DNA of 64,000 bases, taken from the NCBI RefSeq assembly GCF_900142015.1, contig NZ_FQZN01000016.1:62001-126000 (forward strand). Direction: 5' to 3'. Within the stretch, counting starts at the first letter, position 1; every line of letters begins with the position of its first letter. The DNA is from Bacteroides stercorirosoris (GTDB lineage Bacteria; Bacteroidota; Bacteroidia; Bacteroidales; Bacteroidaceae). The position numbers were made by a program, and so were the translations under genes. Below, in pieces: positions 41,155-51,345 of the stretch. The notes beneath the pieces are model-generated. The model searched no databases and had not been told where the DNA came from. It saw only the letters and a program-made list of their open reading frames with translations.

Positions 41155-42156
41155 ATGAAGTATAGAAAATTAGGTAAAACGGATGTGCAACTGTCTGCAA
41201 TAGGGTTGGGTTGCATGGGGATGAGTGCTGCGTATGGAACGGCGGATGAGAAAGAGAGTATGGCAACGTTGCATCGTGCCCTGGAACTTGGCGTGAACTT
41301 TTGGGATACGGCGGATGTCTATGGCAATGGAGCCAATGAAGAACTGCTCTCTAAAGTGCTGTGCGAAAAGAGAAATCAAATTTTTATTGCGACGAAGTTC
41401 GGTTTCAGGTTGCGTAATGAGAAAGGCAGCGTGTTTGGTGGAGGCGAGAGCTATGTGGATGGCTCTCCCGCATATGTCAGGCAGGCGGTGGAGAAAAGCC
41501 TCAGACGGTTGAAGATTGAGACGATAGATTTGTACTATGCCCACCGGATAGATCCGTCTGTTCCTGTTGAGGAAACGGTAGGGGCGATGGCTGAACTGGT
41601 AAAAGAGGGCAAGGTCCGTTATCTGGGACTGAGCGAGTGCTCTCCCGAAACTTTGAGGAAAGCTAATGCCGTGCATCCTATTGCCGCCGTTGAGAGTGAG
41701 TATTCTTTGCTGACTCGTGATGTGGAAAAGGAAATAGTGCCATTGACGAAAGAATTGGAGATTACCCTGGTGCCTTTTTCACCTTTAGGCAGGGGACTGG
41801 TGACTAATACAATTCGTGTGGAAGCTCTGGGAACGGATGATTACCGAAAGCATCTGCCCCGCTACAACGGCGAACATTGGGAAAACAATCAAAGGTTATC
41901 TGCCGGATTTGCGGAAATCGCAGCGGGGAAGGGGATTACTCCTGCACAGCTTGCCTTGGCCTGGGTGTTGGCACAAAGTGAAAATCTCATTCCTATACCG
42001 GGAACCAAACGCTCCCGGTATCTGGAAGAGAATGCAAAAGCTGCTGATGTGGATTTGTCTGCCGAAGATATTGCGGACATAGAACATCTGTTGAAGAAGT
42101 ACCCCAATGTCGGCGACAGATACAATGAGCGTGAATTCAAGTTTGTAGGTAAATAA
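41155..42156 (+). CDS. Aldo/keto reductase
   Basis: A 333-residue NADPH-dependent oxidoreductase of the AKR superfamily (AKR13-like by length and motifs). The catalytic tetrad is D51, Y56, K81 and H130, in FWDTADVYGN, ATKFGF and LYYAHRID. The cofactor-binding C-terminus reads LIPIPGTKRSRYLEENA. It is cytoplasmic and likely reduces reactive aldehydes or quinones. It converges on an exported hydrolase gene. Confidence 0.92.
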   Translation: MKYRKLGKTDVQLSAIGLGCMGMSAAYGTADEKESMATLHRALELGVNFWDTADVYGNGANEELLSKVLCEKRNQIFIATKFGFRLRNEKGSVFGGGESYVDGSPAYVRQAVEKSLRRLKIETIDLYYAHRIDPSVPVEETVGAMAELVKEGKVRYLGLSECSPETLRKANAVHPIAAVESEYSLLTRDVEKEIVPLTKELEITLVPFSPLGRGLVTNTIRVEALGTDDYRKHLPRYNGEHWENNQRLSAGFAEIAAGKGITPAQLALAWVLAQSENLIPIPGTKRSRYLEENAKAADVDLSAEDIADIEHLLKKYPNVGDRYNEREFKFVGK

Positions 42157-42180
42157 GCATCGGGGGCAACCTCCGGATAT

Positions 42181-43566
42181 TTATTTCTTCTTCAATTTGA
42201 GAATCCAGTCTGACATATCTTTCAGAACTTCCGGACTAATTGTTTCTTCCAGTTGTCCGTATTCGCTGATAGTACAAGTCTTGCACGCTTGAAATAGATG
42301 GTTCAGGCCGGGATATTCTTTAGTGGTGACTTGCTTGTTTCCGTTGGATTTCACCCACTGCTCCACTGCTCCGAGGTTCATGTCGGCGTCTACTTGCAGG
42401 TCTTTCTCTCCATTGAGAGCCAGGACGGGGCATTTGGTCTTCTTTAAGTCGGAAGTAGGGTCATATCTCATGAAATGCAAATACCAGGGGGAGAGCATTG
42501 AGTTCATTTGAGCCTCTGCCTGTTTCATGACATTGGGGTCTTGCAGTTGTCCGGGAGAAAGCGTTTGCGCAACATTGGCATACAATTCCTTCCGGATTTC
42601 TTCTGTACTCTTATCCTGGGTTAATAAAGCGTAGCGGGTGCGTAGCACGGGTTTAGTCAATTCCCATGCAGCATCCGGCATACCGCTGGATTTGGAAATC
42701 ATCTCACTTTGTTTTAGTATCAGACTGTCTCCCTGAATGGTGGCGCCTGCCAACGAAACGATGAAAGCCACTTCTTTATTCCGGGCAGCCAGCATAAAAG
42801 CTATGGTTCCTCCGGCACTGTGCCCGATGATTCCTATCTGTTTGGAATTTATCTCTTTCCTGCTTTTCAGATACTGGAAAGCAGCTTCCGCATCGCTGGC
42901 AAAATCTTCATTCGTGGCAGATGCATATACTCCTTTCGACTCACCAACGCCTCTGTCGTCACAACGCAGAACGGCTATTCCGTTGCGGGTTAAGTAATCG
43001 GCAATCACTAAGAAAGGTTTATGTCCCATGATTTCTTCATCCCTGTTTTGCGGGCCACTACCAGTCACTAATACTACCGCCGGAAATTTACTCCCTTGTT
43101 CAGGCAAAGTCAATGTTCCGGCAAGTGTGATGCCGGCTTGCGGATTTTCAATGGTTATGTCTTCCACTTTGTAAGGGAAAGGCGGTTGAGGCTCTTGTGG
43201 ACGGTTCATCTTGGCGGATTCTCCTTTTTCCAAATCTAATTTCAATGGAATGCCTTGTGTGAAGTTTCCATATATCTTGTTGTCCGCTCCGAGTTTTCCC
43301 TTATAAGAGGCATGTATATTGGGAATCTGAATCGTTAGTACCGAATCTTTGAAAAGGGTTGATTCTGTAGGAATACCCTTAACTCCCTGATCCGGACTGT
43401 CGCAGGTGGATGTATAACCTTGTTCGGTCTTTTGCAGATTGAAGCAAATAGTGAGTGAACTGGTAGGGAGTGATAATTTTCCGTTCCACGCACCTGAAAT
43501 ATCCTGGGAATAGATGCAAACAGGAACAAGTATTCCCATTAGTAATAAGGCAAACTGTTTCTTCAT
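42181..43566 (-). CDS. Exported alpha/beta hydrolase (esterase-like)
   Basis: A 461-residue protein with signal peptide (cleavage near CIYSQ). Residues about 22-125 form an N-terminal beta domain (ISGAWNGKLSLPTSSL). The hydrolase domain follows with VVLVTGSGPQNRDEE, RCDDRGVGES, the nucleophile elbow GHSAGG (Ser250), the acid in LALNGEKDLQV and the His in YPGLNHLF. Proteins with this two-domain layout are common in Bacteroidetes as secreted esterases or dienelactone-hydrolase-like enzymes. It is monocistronic and convergent with the aldo/keto reductase. Confidence 0.87.
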   Translation of the reverse strand: MKKQFALLLMGILVPVCIYSQDISGAWNGKLSLPTSSLTICFNLQKTEQGYTSTCDSPDQGVKGIPTESTLFKDSVLTIQIPNIHASYKGKLGADNKIYGNFTQGIPLKLDLEKGESAKMNRPQEPQPPFPYKVEDITIENPQAGITLAGTLTLPEQGSKFPAVVLVTGSGPQNRDEEIMGHKPFLVIADYLTRNGIAVLRCDDRGVGESKGVYASATNEDFASDAEAAFQYLKSRKEINSKQIGIIGHSAGGTIAFMLAARNKEVAFIVSLAGATIQGDSLILKQSEMISKSSGMPDAAWELTKPVLRTRYALLTQDKSTEEIRKELYANVAQTLSPGQLQDPNVMKQAEAQMNSMLSPWYLHFMRYDPTSDLKKTKCPVLALNGEKDLQVDADMNLGAVEQWVKSNGNKQVTTKEYPGLNHLFQACKTCTISEYGQLEETISPEVLKDMSDWILKLKKK

Positions 43567-43594
43567 CAGAGTAATTTTTATATGTATTGATTGT

Positions 43595-43602
43595 CAAAGT
43601 TA
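43595..43602 (-). promoter_or_regulatory. -7 promoter box of the exported hydrolase gene
   Basis: On the minus strand TAACTTTG matches the consensus, 28 bp upstream of the start at 43566. Confidence 0.45.
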
Positions 43603-43709
43603 GTAAAAGAAATGACAAGGAAATAAATATTCATTCTAAATATCACCGGCAGATGCGAAAAAACATAATTTTAAGTCAGGTGTGCAAGTGGAATTATGAC
43701 AGGAATGAA

Positions 43710-43717
43710 TATATTTG
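43710..43717 (+). promoter_or_regulatory. -7 promoter box of an AraC gene
   Basis: TATATTTG, an exact match, 50 bp before the ATG at 43768. Confidence 0.45.
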
Positions 43718-43767
43718 CGGGTTGTAATTTCATGGTAAGAGTTTATTCATAAATAAGAGATTATTAA

Positions 43768-44643
43768 ATGAAGAAATCAATCCCCCGGTATACATTTTAT
43801 AAGCATAAGTATGGGAGTGAACTTTTAGTGGATGTCGTGGAACTGAAATACGTGAAGCGGTTTCTGGCTGAAGGGGCTGCGCATACGTTGACTTATTATG
43901 ATATTACTTTCATTACGGAAGGAGAGGGGAGATTCTCGATTGATAATCAGATATGTGAAGCAATTCCCGGTGATGTGTTCTTCTCCAAACCCGGCGAAAT
44001 ACGGAATTGGGATACAGCTCATATTGCAGATGGTTATGCGCTGATTTTTGAAGATGAGTTCTTGTCTTCCTTCTTCAAGGACCCTTTGTTTGTGCAACAT
44101 CTCCCGTTCTTCAACCTGGAAAAGACAGCTTCTAAACTCCATTTGTCTGATGAACTTTATAAGCGCATGATGCAGCTTCTGCATGATATAAAGGCAGAAA
44201 TCGACTTGTACAGACAGAATGATATACATGTGCTGAGGGCATTGCTTTACGAAGCTCTTATGCTGCTGAACCGGGGGTATCTGAATATGCTATCTCAGGG
44301 AGAGAAGGATAAGGAAGCCGGCAGCATTCACGTCAGCAGATTTGTAGAACTGGTCGGAGCGAACCTGAAAGAACAACATTCCGTCCGGTTTTATGCGGAT
44401 AAGCTCTGTATTACTCCCAACTATCTGAATGAAGTTGTGAATTCGGCAATGAACCTCAGTGCCAAACAATATATCCTGAATAAGATTATGGATGAGGCTA
44501 AAAAGCAGCTCATCTATACCGATATTTCCATATCAGACTTGTCATTTGAACTTCATTTCTCTACTGTTGCTTATTTCGTGCGTTGTTTCCGGCAGTGTAC
44601 GGGAGAGACGCCATTAGCTTACCGGAAACTGTATAAACCGTAA
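43768..44643 (+). CDS. AraC-family regulator
   Basis: A 291-residue regulator. The cupin-like N-terminus is clear (LTYYDITFITEGEGRFSID, CEAIPGDVFFSKPGEIRNW), and the double HTH has VRFYADKLCITPNYLNEVVN, ISDLSFELHFSTVAYFVRCFR and the closing GETPLAYRKL. It lies upstream of the PNPOx-like gene on the same strand and divergent from the exported hydrolase, so it could control either. Confidence 0.88.
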   Translation: MKKSIPRYTFYKHKYGSELLVDVVELKYVKRFLAEGAAHTLTYYDITFITEGEGRFSIDNQICEAIPGDVFFSKPGEIRNWDTAHIADGYALIFEDEFLSSFFKDPLFVQHLPFFNLEKTASKLHLSDELYKRMMQLLHDIKAEIDLYRQNDIHVLRALLYEALMLLNRGYLNMLSQGEKDKEAGSIHVSRFVELVGANLKEQHSVRFYADKLCITPNYLNEVVNSAMNLSAKQYILNKIMDEAKKQLIYTDISISDLSFELHFSTVAYFVRCFRQCTGETPLAYRKLYKP

Positions 44644-44695
44644 AAAGTGCTATTTCTCCCTTGGTTTTTATTGCATTGATGTTCTGTGTCGTGCT

Positions 44696-44703
44696 TATCT
44701 TTG
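44696..44703 (+). promoter_or_regulatory. -7 promoter box of the PNPOx-like gene
   Basis: TATCTTTG, an exact match, 28 bp before the start. A TTG lies at 44676-44678, 17 bp upstream. Confidence 0.5.
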
Positions 44704-44731
44704 CCGCAACAATAACCCATAAAATAATGAA

Positions 44732-45154
44732 ATGATGAGAGATGCAGAGAAAACAGTAGGAGGTATGATTGATAAGTTGAAAACCGCTTTCATCGGTTCG
44801 ATAGATGCAGAAGGTTTTCCGAATATCAAAGCTATGTTGCAGCCCCGGAAAAGGGAGGGGATAAAAGTTATCTATCTGACCACGAACACTTCGTCAATGC
44901 GTGTTGCACAATACCGGAAAAATGACCGTGCAAGTATTTACTTTTGTGATACGCGATTCTTCAGGGGAGTGATGTTGCGCGGCACAATGGAAGTGCTGAC
45001 GGATGCCTCCAGTAAGGAGATGATATGGCAGGAAGGCGATACCATGTATTATCCGGAAGGTGTGACGGACCCGGATTATTGTGTGCTGAAGTTTACGGCA
45101 ATTTCCGGGAGGTATTATAGTAACTTTAAATCGGAAAGTTTTGTAGTTGACTAA
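44732..45154 (+). CDS. Pyridoxamine 5'-phosphate oxidase-like flavin-binding protein
   Basis: A 140-residue protein of the split-barrel FMN-binding fold (PNPOx-like). Diagnostic stretches are FIGSIDAEGFPNIKAML, YLTTNTSSMRVAQYRKND and RGTMEVLTD. Such small proteins bind FMN, heme or F420 and mostly act as general-stress oxidoreductases; the substrate is unknown. Two ATGs (44732 and 44735) are equally possible. Confidence 0.85.
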   Translation: MMRDAEKTVGGMIDKLKTAFIGSIDAEGFPNIKAMLQPRKREGIKVIYLTTNTSSMRVAQYRKNDRASIYFCDTRFFRGVMLRGTMEVLTDASSKEMIWQEGDTMYYPEGVTDPDYCVLKFTAISGRYYSNFKSESFVVD

Positions 45155-45246
45155 TAATCAGATGGCTTTATCTTTTTAATACTAAACTTGTCTTTTTTGT
45201 GTTAGCCTTTGTCCATTTTGTGTCTTTTCTCTCGGTTGATATAGCC

Positions 45247-45254
45247 TAATTTTG
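45247..45254 (+). promoter_or_regulatory. -7 promoter box of the LruC-domain gene
   Basis: TAATTTTG, an exact match, 42 bp before the ATG. A TTTG lies at 45217-45220, 26 bp upstream, longer than usual spacing. Confidence 0.4.
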
Positions 45255-45296
45255 CATGTAGTTTACTACTGACTATGTAATTTTAATATTGTATTT

Positions 45297-47216
45297 ATGA
45301 GACAAAAGTACTTAAAAATCGCTATGATTGTGATTGCCACAATTGTATTCAATGGTCTGATGACAGGATGCGTGGAAAAAGACGTATATAACCCGGATGC
45401 AGGCAAACAACCTTTACCTGATCCGGATGAATATTTTGGTTTTGAAACGCGTGGTGATGTGAAGCTTCTGGTGAACTATAATGTTCCGAGTTTTACTGCT
45501 CTTGTAGAGGTATATGACGAAGATCCTATGGTGGAAGGTACGTCGGTGAAAAAAGAAGGGGTGGAGGCTATATTCAAAACTTATACGGATAACAACGGAA
45601 AGTATGAGGGGAAAATGAATATACCGACCTCAGTGGAGAAAGTTTATTTATGTACGGAAACTTGTGGACTGCCAAGATGTGTGGAAATGAAAATTAAAGA
45701 CAATGCTGTTAGCTTTGATATGAGTGTGAAGCAGTTAAGACCTTCTACACGATCTTATTCGTTTGGTGAAACAAAGCCTCCGTATACTATTGATAGGTCT
45801 AAGAATCTTTATTCACTGTGTAAATGGGGAGAGAAAGGAAATCTTGCTTCTAGTAAGGATTATATAAAATCTGTGAATCAGGTTGGTGATGAGAAAATTT
45901 CAGATGTAACAAAGCGCCTGAAGAAATTTTTCAATCCATATAATATTGCGGATGTGAATAATTCAAGTTTATTTTCAGCCCCCGAGGTTACTAATATAAA
46001 GATAAAAGAAAAAACAAAATTGGATGTTGTATTCCTTGATCGGGATGCTTCTTATGATAATACGTTTGGATATTATTTTTATAAAACGTCTGATCGCGTA
46101 GGTGTGAACAATGTGAAGAAATATATTGTATTTCCAAATGTTACTTTCTCGGCATATGAAGGTCAATTATCTATATTAAGCTGTGGAAACAAAGTACGTT
46201 TGCTCTATTTTGATGAGAACGGTAATGCCGCAGAAGAATTTCCGGAAGGATATACGGTAGGCTGGTTTCTCTATGCTGATGGATATAATGGCTACAAACA
46301 TGATTCTGATGTTAAAGAGAATGAAATTAGGACGAAAGAACTTCGTACTTCTAATGAAGTAATGATAACTCAGAATGGATTTGTTACAGTGAAAGATGAA
46401 AAGAGTGGAAAGACCATTATAGGTGTTGAAGATGGAGCGAACCAAAGTTACTGTGACCTCTTGTTCTATGTAGATGCCACTCCGGAAGGAAGTATTGACG
46501 ACCCTAATAGACCTGTTATTAAACCTGACGATGGTAAAGAGGATCCGGAACCGGATCCGGTAGAACCTCTTAAAGGTACGCTGGCGTTTGAAGACATCTG
46601 GCCTTCGGGTGGTGATTATGACATGAATGATGTAATAGTGGAATACAGGCGTGAAGTTTCTTTTAATACCAAGAATATGGTAACAAAGATAGTCGATACA
46701 TTTACTCCGGTACATGATGGCGCTACATTCTTAAATGCGTTCGCTTATCAGATAGATCCCGGACAACTTGGTAAAGTGACTTCAACGGATGTAAAAGTAG
46801 AAAATGAAACATCGTCCATTATAGTGACACCTAATGTTAAGGAAAGTATTGGCAAGACGTATACAATAACCAGAGAATTCAATGCTTCTTTTAAGAAGGA
46901 TGATTTGAAAGGTTACAATCCATATATCATTGTAAAGTATGCTGATGGGCAAAAGGATAGGGCAGAGGTACATTTACCTAAGCATAAAGCCACATCTTTA
47001 GCTAATCAGTCGCTTATCGGCACTAATAAGGATGCTTATTACATTGACCGTGAAGGAGCATATCCGTTTGCCATTGATATTCCTGTATTGGGCTTCAAGC
47101 CGGTAACAGAAAGGCAGCGTATTGACAGTGAATATCCTGATTTCACGAAATGGGCAGACTCAAAGGGGGCCAAATATACAGACTGGTATGAAAATTATAC
47201 CGGTCCCCGGAAATAA
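45297..47216 (+). CDS. LruC-domain (DUF4842) lipoprotein
   Basis: A 639-residue surface lipoprotein with lipobox LMTGC (Cys25). A carboxypeptidase-regulatory-like beta domain lies at about 55-150 (VKLLVNYNVPSFTALVEVY). A Pro/Asp-rich linker precedes the C-terminal LruC domain with its hallmark LAFEDIWPSGGDYDMNDVIV at about residues 428-447. The Asp/Asn-rich motif looks like a Ca2+ site. LruC proteins were named from Leptospira and are widespread at Bacteroidetes surfaces; their function is unclear. It has its own terminator and is followed by a hybrid two-component regulator. Confidence 0.85.
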   Translation: MRQKYLKIAMIVIATIVFNGLMTGCVEKDVYNPDAGKQPLPDPDEYFGFETRGDVKLLVNYNVPSFTALVEVYDEDPMVEGTSVKKEGVEAIFKTYTDNNGKYEGKMNIPTSVEKVYLCTETCGLPRCVEMKIKDNAVSFDMSVKQLRPSTRSYSFGETKPPYTIDRSKNLYSLCKWGEKGNLASSKDYIKSVNQVGDEKISDVTKRLKKFFNPYNIADVNNSSLFSAPEVTNIKIKEKTKLDVVFLDRDASYDNTFGYYFYKTSDRVGVNNVKKYIVFPNVTFSAYEGQLSILSCGNKVRLLYFDENGNAAEEFPEGYTVGWFLYADGYNGYKHDSDVKENEIRTKELRTSNEVMITQNGFVTVKDEKSGKTIIGVEDGANQSYCDLLFYVDATPEGSIDDPNRPVIKPDDGKEDPEPDPVEPLKGTLAFEDIWPSGGDYDMNDVIVEYRREVSFNTKNMVTKIVDTFTPVHDGATFLNAFAYQIDPGQLGKVTSTDVKVENETSSIIVTPNVKESIGKTYTITREFNASFKKDDLKGYNPYIIVKYADGQKDRAEVHLPKHKATSLANQSLIGTNKDAYYIDREGAYPFAIDIPVLGFKPVTERQRIDSEYPDFTKWADSKGAKYTDWYENYTGPRK

Positions 47217-47231
47217 TCTAATTGGTGGGGG

Positions 47232-47280
47232 ATGGAGCAAGCGGACAGCCTATGGCTGAATGGTTTGCTCCATTTTTTTG
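47232..47280 (+). terminator. Intrinsic terminator of the LruC gene
   Basis: ATGGAGCAA (47232-47240) pairs with TTGCTCCAT (47265-47273) and is followed by a run of seven T. Confidence 0.75.
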
Positions 47281-47358
47281 TTTTTATGGTTTCAGTATGC
47301 TCTTTATCGAATTTAATTACTACTTTCGCTTTAACCAATGCCTGAACGGGCCTTATAT

Positions 47359-50300
47359 ATGAAAGGATTTCTGATTATAAAGAATATTATTCTTAGTAAG
47401 CAAACACTTCTTCTTGTTTATATTTTAGTTTGGGGTATGCAGGCGTATGGCTCCGCTAATCTCCCTTCTGTTTTCCCACATAATTATCAATATAAAAGTT
47501 TTAAGAATATATATTTCCCAATAGAATCAAATATTGTAAATGCAATTTTTCAAGATGACACGGGACTGACATGGATTGGTACTAAAAGTGGCCTGTTCTC
47601 TTATGATGGATATCAAATCTATAAATTAGCAAAGGAAACCGATATAGAATATGCCAATATCACTGCAATAGTACAGATAAGTAAAGAATATCTGTGTATC
47701 GGGACTAATAGGGGATTACGTTTTTTTAATTTGCTTACTGAGCAATTTGAGAACCTGTATCCGGCTACTCAGGTGGTTAAATCCGTCCGTTCCTTGGCTG
47801 TTTGGCACGATAAACTTTGGATTGGAACTAATGATGAAGGATTACTGTATTATGATTTCCAGAATGGATCTATTTTGCACCTGCCATTAGAGTCCGGAAA
47901 AAGTAAATCAATTGTTTATGCATTTGCACCTGCAAATGGCAAACTTTATATAGGCTCTTATGATGGCTTGAGTTGTTATGACCCCATAAAGCAAGTGAGA
48001 GAAACAGTCTCATTGCCTGAGCAATTCCGGAAACTGATGGTAAATTCATTGCTGTGGGATGAACAACAAAATTGCTTATGGATTGGGGCGGAAGGATGTT
48101 TACTCCAGTATTCTTTTAAAGATTCTCATGTAGAAACATCTCTCGCATTGCCGTCAAATACTTCTAAAGCGTTGGCTTTTGATAATAAAAATAATATTGT
48201 GATCGGTACGGATAATGGCTTGTATATTTATAGTCGGAATCTGGGGAAAGTCAACCATATACTTCGTGATTTGCAAAATGAACAATCTTTGTGTAATAAT
48301 GTGATTTCATGTATCTATATTGACAAAAATAATAATGTTTGGTTAGGTACTGATTATGGCATATCGTTGATTATTGATGACTCTGCTTTTCAGTTTATTC
48401 ATATTTCAGAATTGATAAATGAAAGGAATGGAAATCATTTTACCCATATATATAAGGATAGCAAAGGAGGGTATTGGCTAGGAGGAACAAACGGGCTTTT
48501 GCTATTTGGAGAAAATGGTGACGTGAAATGCTTTAATACAGAGACCCCGGACGGTTTACTTCTGCACAACCGAATCAGATGTATATATGAAGATCGTGAT
48601 CATATCATGTGGATTGCTACGGATGCCGGGGTGGCAAGGTATGATAGAAAGAAAAAGAAGTTTATACATTACAATATAGTAGACAGGCTGAATCAGAAGA
48701 AAGCTAATTGGGCATATGATGTTTATGAGAATAAATATGGTTATTTATGGATTACAACCTATCTGGGTGGAATATTCATCGTTGACAAGCAAGAATTGCT
48801 TGCACACGATCATGAGGCTTTATTTCGGGCGGAATGGAATTTATCCGACTCACTTGTTTCAACAAAGTTTAGTGAGATTGCCTATCAGATAGAGGCTGAT
48901 AATTATGGTTTTATGTGGGTTAATACTCAAAAAGGATTAGCCCGGATAGACTGTAAATCCCGAAAAACACGCATACTGGACATTTGTCTGAATCAGATGA
49001 TTTATGATGGAATACAGTCTATTTGGTATTCGTCGGACAATGAACTTTATAGAATCAATGTACTGACTTGTGCCATTGAGAAAATAGGTGAATTAGCCAA
49101 AGGAAGTCTGGTGCATTCTTTCGTATTGGAAAATAAGAATATCTGGGTTTCGTGTACAGAAGGAGTCATGGCATGGGATGTAACTTCTTTGCAGAGAACG
49201 GGCGTCGCATTTCCAGGAAGGTATTATCAGGCAGGATTCTATGACAAGCAACATGAGGTTATATTGTGGGGAGGATATGATGGGATATCTTATATGCCCA
49301 CTCATGCTATAAAGAAAGAAAAGAAAGCAAGTCCGGTTATTATAACAGCTGTCAGAAGCAATGACAAGCGATTGCTACCTATGGTGGATTATATCGGGAG
49401 TAGTATCCGATACCAGAATAGGATAGAGTTGCCGCATACGGAGAAGAATCTGACATTTGAGTTTTCTACATTAGCTTATTCGTCGGAAACAGAGTTCTAT
49501 TATCGTTTAGGAAATACGAAGCAATGGAATAAATTGGAGCCGGGACGGAATTATATTTCTTTTGCCAATTTACATCCCGGCAGGTACAAGTTGTTTATGC
49601 GGAGTGGGAACTCTGATAATCCCCGGATATCTCCGGTTACGAAGTTTGGCTTTACCATTTTTCCGCCATGGTATGCGTCGGTGATAGCGTATATTATATA
49701 TACACTTATATTGGCAGGTATCGCTTTTATTATCATAAAATATATCCGAAGGAATATCAAGCTGAAATATGAGCGTATAGAGAAAGAGAAAACATTAGAA
49801 TTGTCAAATCTGAAATTAGACTTCTTCATTCATATTTCACATGAACTCAAGACTCCTTTAAGCCTGATTATAGCCCCTTTAAGTACTCTGATTACAGAAA
49901 TTAAGAAGCCGGAACATAAAAAGCGGCTGGAGTCTGTATACGGACATGCATTGAAATTAAATTCATTGATTCATGAAGTTCTTGATTTCAAGCAGGTTGA
50001 TTGTGCAAGTGAGAACACTTTGATTCGCTCTAATATCGAATTATGTTCTTTTACAAGGAATATCCTGGATACTTTCTCCATGGCTTTTGCATCGAAAAAT
50101 ATCAGGCCGGTCCTCATATCCGATAGAGAACAAATATGGATGAATCTGGATATGATAAAAATGGAATCTGTAATATCAAATATAATCACTAATGCGATTA
50201 AATTCATTCCTGCTGAAGGGGGAAAAATCGAAGTTAGTATAATTCAGGAAGCTGAAACGGTGACTATACAGATTTCGGATACCGGCAGTGGCATAAGGCA

Positions 50301-51327
50301 TGAAGATCTTCCTTATGTCTTTATCCGCTATTTTCAGAGTAAAAACAAAGAGAGACGTAAAGATGGAAGTGGCATTGGGCTGTATATAGTTAAGAAGTTT
50401 ATAGAACTGCATGATGGCCATGTCAGCATTAATAGTGCTGGCGATAAATGTGGAACTTTAGTTACCGTAACCTTACCTTTATCCGGTGCAAACTGTATAT
50501 CTTCCGTGCAGAACAGTTTTCAGACGGATCAACAATTGAGCCTGCTTTCGGGAAAACCCATATTATTGATTGTTGATGATAACGTTGAAATGGTAACCTA
50601 TCTGGTGGAAGCTTTTTCTAAAGAATACTGTTGCCTGTATGCTTTAAATGGAAAAGATGGGATAACCATTGCCTCAGAACACCATCCGGACATAATTCTT
50701 GTAGATCAGATAATGCCGGAAATGGATGGAATTGAATTCTGTAAGGTGATACGCAAAAATTTGCAAATAGCTTTAGTACCTATTGCGATGTTGACAGCGA
50801 AGGATGATAAAGATACAGAACTCAAAAGTATGAAAGCAGGAGTAGATGCGTTTATAGCTAAGCCGTTTGATATTGATAAACTGGAACTGCGGCTGGAACA
50901 GCTACTTAAAACCCGGCGCAGGTTGGAGAAACGACTGAGTATTGAAACAATCGGGCAACCTGTACAGATACAGGAGAAAGAAATAGATACAGGGAAAGCA
51001 TTTATAACCAAACTTGTTGCCATCATGGAAGAAAACATGGAAAATACAGAATTCAATGTTTCTATGCTTTGCCAATTAGTGGAGATGGATAATAAACAAT
51101 TGTACCGGAAAGTAAAGCAGTTGGCAGGAGTCACTCCCGTAGATCTTATTCGCCGGATAAGAATGAAGAAGGCAGCTGCTTTATTGTCACAAAACAGGTT
51201 CTCTGTTTCGGAAGTGATGTATATGGTCGGCTATTCAAATCCATCTTATTTCTCGAAATGTTTTGTAGCCGAATATAAAGTTTCTCCGAGTCAATATGCA
51301 TCAGAACGGCAGAATACGGAAGGTTGA
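47359..51327 (+). CDS. Hybrid two-component system sensor/regulator (HTCS)
   Basis: About 1,322 residues spanning the inner membrane. In order: signal segment, two seven-bladed propellers of Reg_prop repeats (many WIGT and LWIG motifs) to about residue 690, a Y_Y_Y domain to 770, a membrane helix at about 775-797, HisKA with the phospho-His in FIHISHELKTPLSL (about 830-845), HATPase (NIITNAIKF, DTGSGIRHEDLPYVF, GSGIGLYIVKKF), a receiver with LIVDDN and the acceptor Asp in LVDQIMPEMDG, and a C-terminal AraC HTH (CQLVEMDNKQLYRKVKQL, VSEVMYMVGYSNPSYFSKCF). The ATG at 47359 is preferred to 47338 for the signal. Such regulators usually bind a glycan fragment and switch on the adjacent glycan locus; none is here. 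Confidence 0.93.
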   Translation: MKGFLIIKNIILSKQTLLLVYILVWGMQAYGSANLPSVFPHNYQYKSFKNIYFPIESNIVNAIFQDDTGLTWIGTKSGLFSYDGYQIYKLAKETDIEYANITAIVQISKEYLCIGTNRGLRFFNLLTEQFENLYPATQVVKSVRSLAVWHDKLWIGTNDEGLLYYDFQNGSILHLPLESGKSKSIVYAFAPANGKLYIGSYDGLSCYDPIKQVRETVSLPEQFRKLMVNSLLWDEQQNCLWIGAEGCLLQYSFKDSHVETSLALPSNTSKALAFDNKNNIVIGTDNGLYIYSRNLGKVNHILRDLQNEQSLCNNVISCIYIDKNNNVWLGTDYGISLIIDDSAFQFIHISELINERNGNHFTHIYKDSKGGYWLGGTNGLLLFGENGDVKCFNTETPDGLLLHNRIRCIYEDRDHIMWIATDAGVARYDRKKKKFIHYNIVDRLNQKKANWAYDVYENKYGYLWITTYLGGIFIVDKQELLAHDHEALFRAEWNLSDSLVSTKFSEIAYQIEADNYGFMWVNTQKGLARIDCKSRKTRILDICLNQMIYDGIQSIWYSSDNELYRINVLTCAIEKIGELAKGSLVHSFVLENKNIWVSCTEGVMAWDVTSLQRTGVAFPGRYYQAGFYDKQHEVILWGGYDGISYMPTHAIKKEKKASPVIITAVRSNDKRLLPMVDYIGSSIRYQNRIELPHTEKNLTFEFSTLAYSSETEFYYRLGNTKQWNKLEPGRNYISFANLHPGRYKLFMRSGNSDNPRISPVTKFGFTIFPPWYASVIAYIIYTLILAGIAFIIIKYIRRNIKLKYERIEKEKTLELSNLKLDFFIHISHELKTPLSLIIAPLSTLITEIKKPEHKKRLESVYGHALKLNSLIHEVLDFKQVDCASENTLIRSNIELCSFTRNILDTFSMAFASKNIRPVLISDREQIWMNLDMIKMESVISNIITNAIKFIPAEGGKIEVSIIQEAETVTIQISDTGSGIRHEDLPYVFIRYFQSKNKERRKDGSGIGLYIVKKFIELHDGHVSINSAGDKCGTLVTVTLPLSGANCISSVQNSFQTDQQLSLLSGKPILLIVDDNVEMVTYLVEAFSKEYCCLYALNGKDGITIASEHHPDIILVDQIMPEMDGIEFCKVIRKNLQIALVPIAMLTAKDDKDTELKSMKAGVDAFIAKPFDIDKLELRLEQLLKTRRRLEKRLSIETIGQPVQIQEKEIDTGKAFITKLVAIMEENMENTEFNVSMLCQLVEMDNKQLYRKVKQLAGVTPVDLIRRIRMKKAAALLSQNRFSVSEVMYMVGYSNPSYFSKCFVAEYKVSPSQYASERQNTEG

Positions 51328-51345
51328 GTTTAATGGACAAGAAAT

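Noticed and set aside
42157..42180. Terminator between the convergent aldo/keto reductase and hydrolase genes
   Set aside because: Only a weak GGGGGC/CCTCCGG pairing is present in the 24-bp gap, with no T run.
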